Source: JAISGQ01 sp045536305
Lineage (GTDB): Bacteria > Bacillota > Clostridia > Oscillospirales > Acutalibacteraceae
DNA length: 61,039 bases
Direction of reading: 5' to 3'
Assembly (NCBI GenBank): GCA_045536305.1
Contig: JAZSNH010000079.1
Coordinates: forward strand, 1-61,039
Made by a program: the position numbers and the translations under genes
Shown here: piece by piece, positions 1-7,286 of the stretch
Position numbering within the stretch: the first letter of the stretch is position 1
Layout: every line of letters begins with the position of its first letter
The notes under the pieces: generated by a model
The model's input: only the letters and a program-made list of their open reading frames with translations
Told to the model about the DNA's origin: nothing
The model's database searches: none

Positions 1-1527
1 ACCTGTGCTGAGCTTGTAGGTTCCAGGCTCTAACCAGATTTTATTGTTGGTAATAAGCGTAAATTCAGAAGAATTACTCGATGTGCCTGTATTTTTACCA
101 GTAAATGTAATGCTGCCGTCTTCATTGACCGTATATGTCACACCGCTTACGGTGTACGAACCGCCGCCTGACGGCTCACTCTGATAAGGACGCATCAATA
201 TATTTTTGCCCATTGACTGTACATTGATCGTTCCGCTTTTCCCTGCGCCTGCGGGCATGACAGGTGCATCTGGCTCGGGTGTTCCGTTCTGAATCGATTT
301 ACCGTAAAGAATAAGATTTTCAAGCGGTCTTTCTGCGGAATCGGAAAGCACTATCATATCGCCCGTTTTATTTCCGACTATTTCGGTCTTTGCGTCAAGC
401 TCGTTTATCGCCGCATTTATAACCTTGTTCTGAACAGGGTTTGCAGATATCTCGGAAAGCTCATTATCCACTGTGATAGACATACCGCCGCCGTAAGGAA
501 TATTTACTTCCACCGCCTTTGAGCCGTCGTATGTCGCTGTCACCGCGCCTGTGAAGTTAAGTGCCTTGGGGTTTGGGAGTTTTTCGGGAATATCTTCACT
601 TGCCGTACCATTGAAAACATCAAAGGATTTTGTTCCGTTTTTATCTGTTACGGTGATTCTGTGTCCGTTTGTTATTTCCGCAATATCCACCGAAGGACTG
701 AATCCGTCCAAGCCCGAAACCGCTTCCGGTATTTCTACGGTCAATGAATCGGAGCCGTTATATGATGCATCGACCGCACCTTTGAATGTCAGTGCTTTCG
801 GATTCGGCAATTTATCGGGAATATCCTCGGCATCTGCCTTGGCGTCAAGCTGTGACTGAATATTGCTTTTTACTCCCTCCAGTGCTTCGATCTCTTCTGC
901 CGTTATACGTTCAGATACTGTTATTTTTCCGTTATCATCCGTTGTAACGACTTTTCCCGACGGCAGATTATCCTCTGTTAGTTCGGAAACGGCGCCTGTG
1001 ATAATATTCTGCTTTTCATTCAGCGCCGCGGTTATCACCTTGTTCTGTACGGAATTTTCGGAAGCCAACGACAGTTCAGGATCTACGATCGCAAGCGTTA
1101 TATTCTCATCACCGGAAATGCCGCCGATATGTTCAAGCACAGCAATGCGTCTGAGAAGCTGAGAGTAGATATCCGGTGTCGGATCGGAAACTGCCGTTGA
1201 ATCTGTTATTGCACCCTTTTTCACCACATACCTGATAACGGCTGATGTGCGGACTATATCGTCCTTTACACCCATTATGCCAAAACAAAACATACCCGGT
1301 TCGCTGAGCACTTCTCCCGGTATAATGCATGAATCATTTTCCATAATCACGTGGTATACATTTTCTTCTGTGCAATAGAACACAGCCGTTTTTTCAAAAC
1401 CGTCCCATTCTGATGAAAATTCGACAGATATCCTTGTTTCGTTGATTCCGCCGCTTGCTATTGCAGGGTTATTTTTCAGGCAAAGAGACTGATCGCTGCA
1501 TATTGCATACAGTATAGTTTGACTCAT
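1..1527 (-). CDS. Phage tail / baseplate-like structural protein, C-terminus cut by window edge
   Basis: This is an open frame of 509 codons without a stop, running off position 1. ATG at 1527 is preceded by AAAGGAG at a good distance. The first ~120 residues read like the N-terminal domain of phage baseplate / minor structural proteins (ASGGINETRISVEFSSEW, then CIIPGEVLSEPGMFCFGIMG). The middle has two imperfect repeats of DIPxKLPNPKALxFxGAV and two of a LSxxSxNxVQNKVIxAAxNE unit. Near the cut end is a GKSIQNGTPEPDAPVMPAG segment, a signature often seen in clostridial phage minor tail proteins. I infer a receptor-binding or tail-tip role. It lies next to housekeeping genes, so it marks the edge of a prophage, a phage-tail-like particle locus, or a remnant. 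The family call is from motif memory and cannot be confirmed here. Confidence 0.7.
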   Translation of the reverse strand, partial: MSQTILYAICSDQSLCLKNNPAIASGGINETRISVEFSSEWDGFEKTAVFYCTEENVYHVIMENDSCIIPGEVLSEPGMFCFGIMGVKDDIVRTSAVIRYVVKKGAITDSTAVSDPTPDIYSQLLRRIAVLEHIGGISGDENITLAIVDPELSLASENSVQNKVITAALNEKQNIITGAVSELTEDNLPSGKVVTTDDNGKITVSERITAEEIEALEGVKSNIQSQLDAKADAEDIPDKLPNPKALTFKGAVDASYNGSDSLTVEIPEAVSGLDGFSPSVDIAEITNGHRITVTDKNGTKSFDVFNGTASEDIPEKLPNPKALNFTGAVTATYDGSKAVEVNIPYGGGMSITVDNELSEISANPVQNKVINAAINELDAKTEIVGNKTGDMIVLSDSAERPLENLILYGKSIQNGTPEPDAPVMPAGAGKSGTINVQSMGKNILMRPYQSEPSGGGSYTVSGVTYTVNEDGSITFTGKNTGTSSNSSEFTLITNNKIWLEPGTYKLSTG

Positions 1528-1628
1528 CGTTCTCTCCTTTTTTGTATTTATCTTAATGTGTCCGAGAAGCGGCAGAGATATATGAGAGCGGATATATTAT
1601 CTCTGTTTTTGGCGCTCGGCACAAGATG

Positions 1629-1657
1629 ATATTAGAACATACGTTCGTTAAAGTCAA
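1629..1657 (-). promoter_or_regulatory. Promoter with embedded LexA/SOS box driving the tail-like gene
   Basis: On the minus strand TTGACT (1657-1652) and TAATAT (1634-1629) are separated by exactly 17 nt. The spacer contains GAACGTATGTTC (1635-1646). With flanks, CGAACGTATGTTCT matches 13 of 14 positions of the Firmicutes LexA (DinR) consensus CGAACRNRYGTTYC. A repressor bound there would block RNA polymerase. The predicted transcript starts near 1622 and carries a ~95-nt leader with nested stems (CCGAG/CTCGG at 1562-1566/1615-1619, and CAGAGAT/ATCTCTG at 1573-1579/1599-1605). About one GAAC-N4-GTTC is expected by chance in 61 kb, so it is the placement that matters. Confidence 0.55.
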
Positions 1658-1742
1658 TGCACTAACTTTATTATTTACAAAAAATTGACATTTAAGTCCC
1701 AATAAAATCTCACATCTTGTTTTGTCGTTTGCACTTCTAAGC

Positions 1743-1771
1743 TTGACAGCAATATCCGCCAAGGCTATAAT
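1743..1771 (+). promoter_or_regulatory. Consensus sigma-A promoter for the tarI-like gene
   Basis: TTGACA (1743-1748), a 17-nt spacer and TATAAT (1766-1771) match the sigma-A consensus perfectly. Transcription would start near 1778, giving a ~36-nt leader with AGGAG at 1802-1806. Confidence 0.85.
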
Positions 1772-1813
1772 CAACACATAAGCAAATAAATTACGACATA
1801 TAGGAGAATATAA

Positions 1814-2524
1814 ATGATTTATGCAGGTATACTTGCAGGCGGTATTGGCAGCAGAATGGGTATTACCGACAAACCCAAGCAGTTTCTCTCTGTCTGCGGA
1901 AAACCGATTATTGTCAGAACTATAGAAAGCTTTCTTGCCTGTGAACGCTTTGATCATATATACATTGCTGTTGTAAAGGATTTTATCCCTCTTCTGTCCG
2001 ATATTATTGAAAAAACCTTCGGCAGTACCGATCGCATCACTGTGGTCGAAGGCGGCAAGGACCGAAACGGAAGCATTGTAAATGTCATAAGCGAAATACG
2101 CAGGCTTGATTCTTCGCCCGAAAGCATTCTTGTCACGCACGATGCGGTCCGCCCGTTTGTATCTCGGCGTGTCATTGACGCAAACATCGATGCCGCAATA
2201 AAATTCGGTGCTACCGATACTGTTGTTCCTGCTACCGATACAATCGTACGTTCTGCCGACGGCACCGTTCTTGATGATATCCCCCTAAGAGATGAGCTGT
2301 ATAACAGCCAGACCCCTCAGGCTTTCAAAATCGGCATGTTTGAAGAGGATTTCCTCACTCTCCGTGACGAACAGAAAAGGACTCTTACCGATGCCTGCAA
2401 AATATTCCTTTTAGCCGGCCGCACTGTTTATATGGTCAGAGGAGATACCTATAACATAAAGATCACCACTCCCTTTGACCTTGTTATCGCAGAGGCAATC
2501 GTCAAGCAATATAATTTTACGTAA
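1814..2524 (+). CDS. tarI: Ribitol-5-phosphate cytidylyltransferase (TarI / IspD2 type)
   Basis: This 236-residue protein has the IspD/TarI fold. The nucleotide-binding loop is LAGGIGSRMG (residues 7-16), followed by PKQF. VTHDAVRPF lies near residue 110 and ITTPFDL near the C-terminus. The overall wording follows Gram-positive TarI more closely than IspD. TarI makes CDP-ribitol from CTP and ribitol 5-phosphate for wall teichoic acid or other ribitol-containing polymers; IspD would make CDP-methylerythritol in isoprenoid synthesis. The usual partner reductase TarJ is absent here, because the gene is monocistronic between a perfect promoter and hairpins. ATG at 1814 follows AGGAG by 7 nt. An IspD role remains possible. 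Confidence 0.8.
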   Translation: MIYAGILAGGIGSRMGITDKPKQFLSVCGKPIIVRTIESFLACERFDHIYIAVVKDFIPLLSDIIEKTFGSTDRITVVEGGKDRNGSIVNVISEIRRLDSSPESILVTHDAVRPFVSRRVIDANIDAAIKFGATDTVVPATDTIVRSADGTVLDDIPLRDELYNSQTPQAFKIGMFEEDFLTLRDEQKRTLTDACKIFLLAGRTVYMVRGDTYNIKITTPFDLVIAEAIVKQYNFT

Positions 2525-2536
2525 GGGCAAACAGCA

Positions 2537-2570
2537 AGATGTCGTGCATCAGGAATGATGCACGACATCT
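2537..2570. repeat. 14-bp-arm perfect hairpin just after tarI
   Basis: AGATGTCGTGCATC (2537-2550) and its exact complement (2557-2570) flank a 6-nt loop, 12 bases after the tarI stop. It has no U-tract on either strand, so it looks more like an RNA-stabilising or Rho-dependent end than an intrinsic terminator. Confidence 0.6.
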
Positions 2571-2640
2571 GAGCTTGTCAAAAAAGTCTGTATCCCTGGC
2601 TCCCATTGTCAGACAAATGTCGGTAAGAAAAGGAAAAAAA

Positions 2641-2671
2641 GCTCCCTCCACTCCCACCGTCAGAGGGAGGC
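2641..2671. repeat. Remnant of a dispersed GGCTCCCTC-type palindromic repeat
   Basis: GCTCCCTC (2641-2648) and GAGGGAGGC (2663-2671) are inverted around CACTCCCACCGTCA. Wording of this kind, together with the GGCTCCCTTGTGTAAAGGGAG element just downstream, recurs in intergenic palindromes of Ruminococcus and Faecalibacterium genomes. That link is from memory. Confidence 0.4.
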
Positions 2672-2705
2672 ATTAGAGAGTTTTTCTAACATCTTTTATA
2701 CGCAT

Positions 2706-2739
2706 AAAAAGGCTCCCTTGTGTAAAGGGAGCCTTTTTT
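2706..2739. terminator. Bidirectional intrinsic terminator between tarI and the LCP gene
   Basis: AAAAAGGCTCCCTT (2706-2719) and its complement (2725-2738) form a 14-bp stem around GTGTA. T-runs lie on both sides, which serves the two convergent genes. Confidence 0.8.
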
Positions 2740-2825
2740 GCAGGGCAGTGCTTTGCCCATATTTTTGTTTAACGGTTACCTGTCTGCATAAATATCGTCA
2801 GAGCTTTGACACACTCGACTCACAC

Positions 2826-4802
2826 TCAGCCGTCTGCCTCATCAGACGGCGCCTCAGCTGCGGCTGTTTCCTCTGTCGGCTTAGTTTTTGTTGTAGTCGT
2901 AGTGGTTGTTGTAGTGGTTGTTGTTGTAGTTGTTGTTTCAGAAGCTTCAGTCGTTTTCTTCGTTGTGGAAGTCGTACTTACTGTAGTAGAAGCTGTTGTG
3001 CCTGCATCCGCAGAAGATGATGTAGTGGTGGTTTTCTCTGTAGAAGCAGTGGTGCCAGATGTTGACGAGGTGGTTTTTGCAGTAGTGGTTGTTGTAGTTG
3101 CAGCAGTCGTTGTCGTAGTGGTGGTAGTAGTTGTTTTTTGGGTAGTAGTTGTTTTGCCTGTACCCGATTCATTATATGTGGGTTTCCAGACTTTTTCCTC
3201 TATATCAAGCTTTGTTGTGCTGTAAACATGAGCTCTTATTGCTTTTTTGTTGACCTTAAAATCAAGAGAAAGAACCGCAGCACCGCTTACATCATAATCC
3301 TTCCAGCTTCCCTTTACAGGGACATTAAGTGTTTCGATCTCCTTCGAAAAGCTTGCAAGGACCGGTGCAACAAGAGCATATATCTCGTCCTTTGTAAGGT
3401 TTGTTTCTACCAGAGGAAGCAGCTCGTTCATAAGGTCATACATAGTGGATATCTTTGAGCCCTTGAGCTTTTCCGCTATTGCTATAAGAACCTTTCTCTG
3501 ACGGTTTGTTCGTCCGAAGTCACTGTCGACCTTGCGGCATCGCGCATAATTAAGTGCTTCGGCTCCTGTCATGATATAGGTTCCCTCACCCGCACTGTAT
3601 CGTGGGAAGAGGCCGTAAACCTTATGGGAGGACATATATTTTGCCTCTGCCTTTGTGACATCCATTTCAATTCCGCCGATTATATCCACCGCTTTGGTAA
3701 ATGCGGTAAAGTTGACACGAACAAATTTATCGACCTTGATGTCAAAATTGTGTTCAAGAGTTTTAAACAGCAGATCGGCACCACCGAAAGCAAACGCCGC
3801 ATTGAGGCGATACTTTCCGTAGCCCGGGATCTTTACGTAAGAGTCACGCATAAAGCTGGTCAGCTTTATTGTATTGCGCTTGGTATCTATCGATACCACC
3901 ATCATCGTATCGGAATTGTCGCGCACATACTTGCCCGACCTTGTATCGGTGCCAAGAAGAAGAATATTAACCACATCTTCCTCTGCCACATCGAACATAT
4001 CCTCTGTAAATTTGTCCAGAGTAAGGGTCAGCGCTTCTATCTCAAGCTCAGTGTCACTTACCGCATCAGTCGGTGATGAATCAGTCTCGCTTATGGAATC
4101 CCAATAAAGAGCGTCTGCCTCAGACTGAGAAATATATCCGTAATGGTCTGCCGACACATAATTTATCTTGTCGAGCAGGGAATCCATAAATACGAGTGCC
4201 ACACAAAGCACTGCGGCCAGAACAAAACCCAGCGACGCAGCCGCTATTTTAAGCCATTGCTTCGGGGTTCGGGTCTTTACCCATCTCTTGAAATTATGAC
4301 GTGCAAAAAAATCTTTTACAAGAGACGGTATCGATCGGGTATAATCGGCAACGGCCGAAGGCATGATGCCGATATAGCTCATGATACCGTTTCGTATGGA
4401 GTCAGCCTTCACCCTGATATTTTTGGGCATATTCAATATGGCTGCTCCTGTGTTGTCTGCTGCAGTGGCTATATTTATCCTCCTGAGCATTTTGACGGGA
4501 GTGTTTGACTCCTTGCTCTCTGTTCTGTCCGACGAAGAAGGTCTTTGGCTCAGAACATGCCCTTTATCTGCACTTTCCTTTTTTGCAATTGCATTATCGC
4601 TGTCCGAAAAATGCATTGACACAGCGGCAGATGCAGGCTTTGCATGCTTACGCATTCCGATTATCTCTCCCTCTGTATCGGCTGTACCGATATCACGGGC
4701 GCTCTCAGAATTTGTGTCATCATAAAATGCAGCAATGCCTTTTCTTCTTTTTACGGTTATGTTTGATGACTGATTTTCAGTCTGCTTATTATCTGAATTC
4801 AA
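2826..4802 (-). CDS. LytR-CpsA-Psr (LCP) family wall-glycopolymer transferase with Thr-rich tail
   Basis: LCP enzymes move lipid-linked glycopolymers (teichoic acid, capsule) onto peptidoglycan outside the membrane. The protein is ~658 residues from the chosen TTG. It has a ~185-residue charged cytoplasmic N-terminus, one membrane segment (about 186-206), a linker, and the LCP domain (about 278-450). The LCP domain shows LLLGTDTR, DTMMVVSID, the FMRDSYV arginine motif, and YARCRKVDSDFGRTNRQRKV. The last ~100 residues are almost pure Thr with Lys/Ser and an acidic end. The longest frame begins with GTG at 4850, but that codon lies in a promoter-proximal palindrome and has no ribosome site. TTG at 4802 follows AAGGG by 10 nt. 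Proximity to tarI fits wall-polymer work. The Thr-rich tail is unusual for LCP proteins and may be a glycosylated stalk. Confidence 0.88.
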   Translation of the reverse strand: MNSDNKQTENQSSNITVKRRKGIAAFYDDTNSESARDIGTADTEGEIIGMRKHAKPASAAVSMHFSDSDNAIAKKESADKGHVLSQRPSSSDRTESKESNTPVKMLRRINIATAADNTGAAILNMPKNIRVKADSIRNGIMSYIGIMPSAVADYTRSIPSLVKDFFARHNFKRWVKTRTPKQWLKIAAASLGFVLAAVLCVALVFMDSLLDKINYVSADHYGYISQSEADALYWDSISETDSSPTDAVSDTELEIEALTLTLDKFTEDMFDVAEEDVVNILLLGTDTRSGKYVRDNSDTMMVVSIDTKRNTIKLTSFMRDSYVKIPGYGKYRLNAAFAFGGADLLFKTLEHNFDIKVDKFVRVNFTAFTKAVDIIGGIEMDVTKAEAKYMSSHKVYGLFPRYSAGEGTYIMTGAEALNYARCRKVDSDFGRTNRQRKVLIAIAEKLKGSKISTMYDLMNELLPLVETNLTKDEIYALVAPVLASFSKEIETLNVPVKGSWKDYDVSGAAVLSLDFKVNKKAIRAHVYSTTKLDIEEKVWKPTYNESGTGKTTTTQKTTTTTTTTTTAATTTTTTAKTTSSTSGTTASTEKTTTTSSSADAGTTASTTVSTTSTTKKTTEASETTTTTTTTTTTTTTTTKTKPTEETAAAEAPSDEADG

Positions 4803-4833
4803 AGGTTCACGACCCTTCAATATGACATTGTTC

Positions 4834-4870
4834 AACACACCGATAAACACTTATCGCTCATCGGTGTGTT
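4834..4870. repeat. 11-bp-arm inverted repeat at the LCP transcription start
   Basis: AACACACCGAT (4834-4844) and its perfect complement (4860-4870) abut the -10 box of the LCP promoter. In RNA the inner part (CCGAU/AUCGG) would form a hairpin at the extreme 5' end. As DNA it could be an operator. Confidence 0.55.
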
Positions 4871-4899
4871 AGTATACCACAAAAAAAGCGCTGAGTAAA
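4871..4899 (-). promoter_or_regulatory. Extended -10 promoter of the LCP gene
   Basis: On the minus strand TTTACT (4899-4894), 17 nt, and TATACT (4876-4871) preceded by TGG form an extended -10 promoter. The start near 4864 rules out the upstream GTG as a translation start. Confidence 0.65.
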
Positions 4900-4970
4900 C
4901 AAAATGTAAGATTGTTCACATATATTATGTCATATAACCAAAAAAACACTGCTGTAAATAAAAAATAGAG

Positions 4971-5030
4971 CAAAAATTGATTTTTTGCATTGTATAAATC
5001 AAGCCGCCGGCATAGGCTGCGGCACTTAGA
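4971..5030 (-). terminator. Possible weak terminator region after pcrA
   Basis: Downstream of pcrA lie an imperfect GC-rich hairpin (GCCGC/GCGGC, 5011-5031) and an AT hairpin GCAAAAA-N5-TTTTTGC (about 4972-4990). The two may together end transcription. Neither is a textbook terminator. Confidence 0.3.
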
Positions 5031-7178
5031 CTACTGTTTGCCGAGAAAGCCTGCGTTAAATGATATGCTGCGTTCAATGCCTGAGACAAATCGCACGATA
5101 TAACAGCTGTTCGATGTGTCTGCTGCTATTATTTTTCCCTTCCCGAGAGTCGGATGCATTATTTCAGTCCCCGGCGACAGCAGTATTATGTCAAGCTTGC
5201 GTTCATCAATCGTAATATGTCCCTTTGCAAGCTCTGTCAGCTCCTCGCTGAGTTCAACAGTATACTGCAGAAGCTCGCGTTCTATATCAAAAATAAATCT
5301 TGATGGATATTTCATATTGGAATCGAGTCCCATACCCTCGGAATCTGTAAGGTAAAGCACATTTTCCGCTCTGGTCATCGCCACATAAGCAAGCCTGCGC
5401 TCTTCCTCCATTTTATCCCTGGTGTTGGTTTTTCTTCCCGGAAAAACCCCTTCGGACAAGCCGCAGAGAAAAACCACGGGAAATTCAAGACCCTTTGAGG
5501 CATGTATCGTCATAAGCCTTACTGCTTCGGTTGATTCCGGATCGTCCGCTGTGGTCATCAATGTGACATGGGAAAGATAATCGTAAAGACTCATAAGCTC
5601 TCCCTCGTCACGCTCATATTGAGCTATGGACTGTTTCAACTCAGCGAGATTGTCGAGCCTGTCAGCATCACCGTCATTACGAAGCATTTGCTCGTATCCG
5701 CTCAGAGAAAGAGTTTCCTCCAAAAGAGCTGAGATCGAGCGTTCCTCATAATCTGTCCGCAAGGTGGTAATAAGCTCGATAAATCTTTCTGCACGTGTCT
5801 TTGCTACGATGGGCGACTTCTCATCCACGCATCTGCAAAGCGCTTCATAAAGCGATATGTTATTTTCCTGTGCATATTCTCTGAGCTGTCCGAGCTTTGT
5901 TTTTGAAATTCCTCTTTTCGGTGTGTTTATCACTCTTGCAAAGGACAGATCGTCTCCTGTGCATATCATTCTCAGATATGACAGAACATCCTTTATCTCC
6001 ATTCGCTCATAAAAGCCCACGCCGCCGTATATGCGGTATCTGATGTCCTTTTTTAAAAGCTGCTCTTCTATCTCGCGCGAAAGATAATGTGCTCTGTACA
6101 GCACTGCTATATTATGGGGTGAAACTCCGCTTTCTATGTGCTTCGATATCTCATTTGCTATAAAAAGTGCTTCCTCCCTCTCATCGCCCGTATGGTTGTA
6201 CACTGCTATAGCCCCTGTCGGCCGTACTGCCGTAAGCTCCTTTTCCATGCGATATCGATTTTTTGATATCAGCGAATTGGAGGCAGCCACTATCTGCGGA
6301 GAGGAACGATAATTCGTAGTAAGCATAATGGTTTTGACATTTGGGAATACTTTGTCGAAATCAAGTATATTTGACACGTTTGCACCGCGCCATGTGTATA
6401 TGGTCTGATCGGGATCGCCCACAATGAACAGATTTTTATGATATGCAGAAAGTCTTTTTACAAGTGCATATTCCGCATTGTCCACATCCTGAAATTCATC
6501 GACCATTATATATTGCAGACGCCTCTGCCACTTATTACATATCTCTTGTGAGATCCCGAGGATATAGAGAGAAAAATATATAAGATCATCGAAATCCAGC
6601 GCAAAGCATTTTCGCTGTTCCAGAAGATAACGGAAAAATATTTCATCACGCTCGCTCCCTGCTGTGGTTATAGCCAGCTGCAGCGCAGTGCCGTCGGTAT
6701 TTGCAAGCAGCGCGACATAGTCGAGCGAGGATCCCTTTTTCGGGCTTATTATATCATTTACAATACTGCTTATCTTATGGTCCTGAAGAGAAAGCCCCAT
6801 GCTTTCCATCACCTGTCTGAGCATAAGCTTCTGGTCTTCTCTGTCCATGACCATGAAATTTGACGGATATCCGACTGTGTGTATATCCTCGGAAAGCATT
6901 CTTCTGCAGAAGCTGTGGAAGGTTCCGATAAGTCCCGTATCACTGTCGCCTATCATCCTGCGTATGCGTTTTTTCATCTCTGCGGCAGCTTTGTTTGTAA
7001 AAGTCAGGCAAAGGATATTTGCTGTGGATATGCCCAGTTCATCGGCGATATATGCATATCGGCGCGTAAGTGTTCTTGTCTTTCCCGAGCCTGCACCTGC
7101 AATAATACGAACATATCCTTCTGTTGAGGTAACTGCATCAAGCTGCTGTTCGTTAAGCCCTTCTAATATACGAGACAT
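5031..7178 (-). CDS. pcrA: ATP-dependent DNA helicase, UvrD/PcrA family
   Basis: This SF1A 3'-5' helicase unwinds DNA in excision repair and clears recombinase and transcription complexes. It has 715 residues from the chosen ATG, close to PcrA length. Motifs in order are: the Q motif near LNEQQLDAV; Walker A AGAGSGKT (about 27-34); Walker B VDEFQDVD; GDPDQTIYTWRGA (motif III); TTNYRS (motif IV); LMTIHASKGLEFPVVFL (motif V); and ERRLAYVAMTRA (motif VI). The C-terminus has the HPTLGKGKI Tudor-like segment typical of PcrA. The frame extends to 7223, but ATG at 7178 has GGAGGG 8 nt upstream. That site sits inside a long palindrome that also overlaps the promoter, so expression may be controlled. 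Confidence 0.93.
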   Translation of the reverse strand: MSRILEGLNEQQLDAVTSTEGYVRIIAGAGSGKTRTLTRRYAYIADELGISTANILCLTFTNKAAAEMKKRIRRMIGDSDTGLIGTFHSFCRRMLSEDIHTVGYPSNFMVMDREDQKLMLRQVMESMGLSLQDHKISSIVNDIISPKKGSSLDYVALLANTDGTALQLAITTAGSERDEIFFRYLLEQRKCFALDFDDLIYFSLYILGISQEICNKWQRRLQYIMVDEFQDVDNAEYALVKRLSAYHKNLFIVGDPDQTIYTWRGANVSNILDFDKVFPNVKTIMLTTNYRSSPQIVAASNSLISKNRYRMEKELTAVRPTGAIAVYNHTGDEREEALFIANEISKHIESGVSPHNIAVLYRAHYLSREIEEQLLKKDIRYRIYGGVGFYERMEIKDVLSYLRMICTGDDLSFARVINTPKRGISKTKLGQLREYAQENNISLYEALCRCVDEKSPIVAKTRAERFIELITTLRTDYEERSISALLEETLSLSGYEQMLRNDGDADRLDNLAELKQSIAQYERDEGELMSLYDYLSHVTLMTTADDPESTEAVRLMTIHASKGLEFPVVFLCGLSEGVFPGRKTNTRDKMEEERRLAYVAMTRAENVLYLTDSEGMGLDSNMKYPSRFIFDIERELLQYTVELSEELTELAKGHITIDERKLDIILLSPGTEIMHPTLGKGKIIAADTSNSCYIVRFVSGIERSISFNAGFLGKQ

Positions 7179-7180
7179 AA

Positions 7181-7216
7181 ATAATCCCTCCGTAAATGTC
7201 TTTACAGAGGGATTAT
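7181..7216. promoter_or_regulatory. 16-bp-arm palindrome covering the pcrA -10 box and ribosome site
   Basis: Positions 7181-7196 and 7201-7216 are inverted copies (15 Watson-Crick pairs and one G-T) around a 4-nt centre. On the pcrA strand the left arm contains part of the -10 box and the right arm contains the GGAGGG ribosome site, ending 2 nt before ATG. It could be an operator. A transcript starting upstream of it would have a fully sequestered ribosome site. Confidence 0.65.
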
Positions 7217-7240
7217 ATCGCACATTTGTTTGTAATTCAA
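7212..7240 (-). promoter_or_regulatory. Sigma-A promoter of pcrA
   Basis: On the minus strand TTGAAT (7240-7235), 17 nt, and TATAAT (7217-7212) form a strong promoter. The start near 7205 would leave a leader of under 30 nt beginning with a small GUAAA/UUUAC hairpin. Confidence 0.75.
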
Positions 7241-7286
7241 GAATTATTTCCAGGTGCCGTCACGCAAATGCACCAACAATGACTCA

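Noticed and set aside
1553..2140. 195-codon minus-strand ORF opposite tarI
   Set aside because: It overlaps the tarI gene antisense, has no recognisable protein features, and crosses both the tarI promoter and the SOS promoter region.
2940..3140. CRISPR array suggested by repetitive DNA
   Set aside because: The repeats are short coding ACN/GTN codon runs without unique spacers; no cas genes are present.
2806..3225. Plus-strand ORF that is almost all Val, and a Cys-rich ORF in another frame (2718-3020)
   Set aside because: Both are antisense shadows of the Thr-codon repeat in the LCP gene; complemented ACN repeats read as Val or Cys/Ser. Neither has a ribosome site or promoter.
7178..7240. 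LexA site upstream of pcrA
   Set aside because: Only one GAAC-N4-GTTC palindrome was found, at 1635-1646. The pcrA palindrome has a different sequence.
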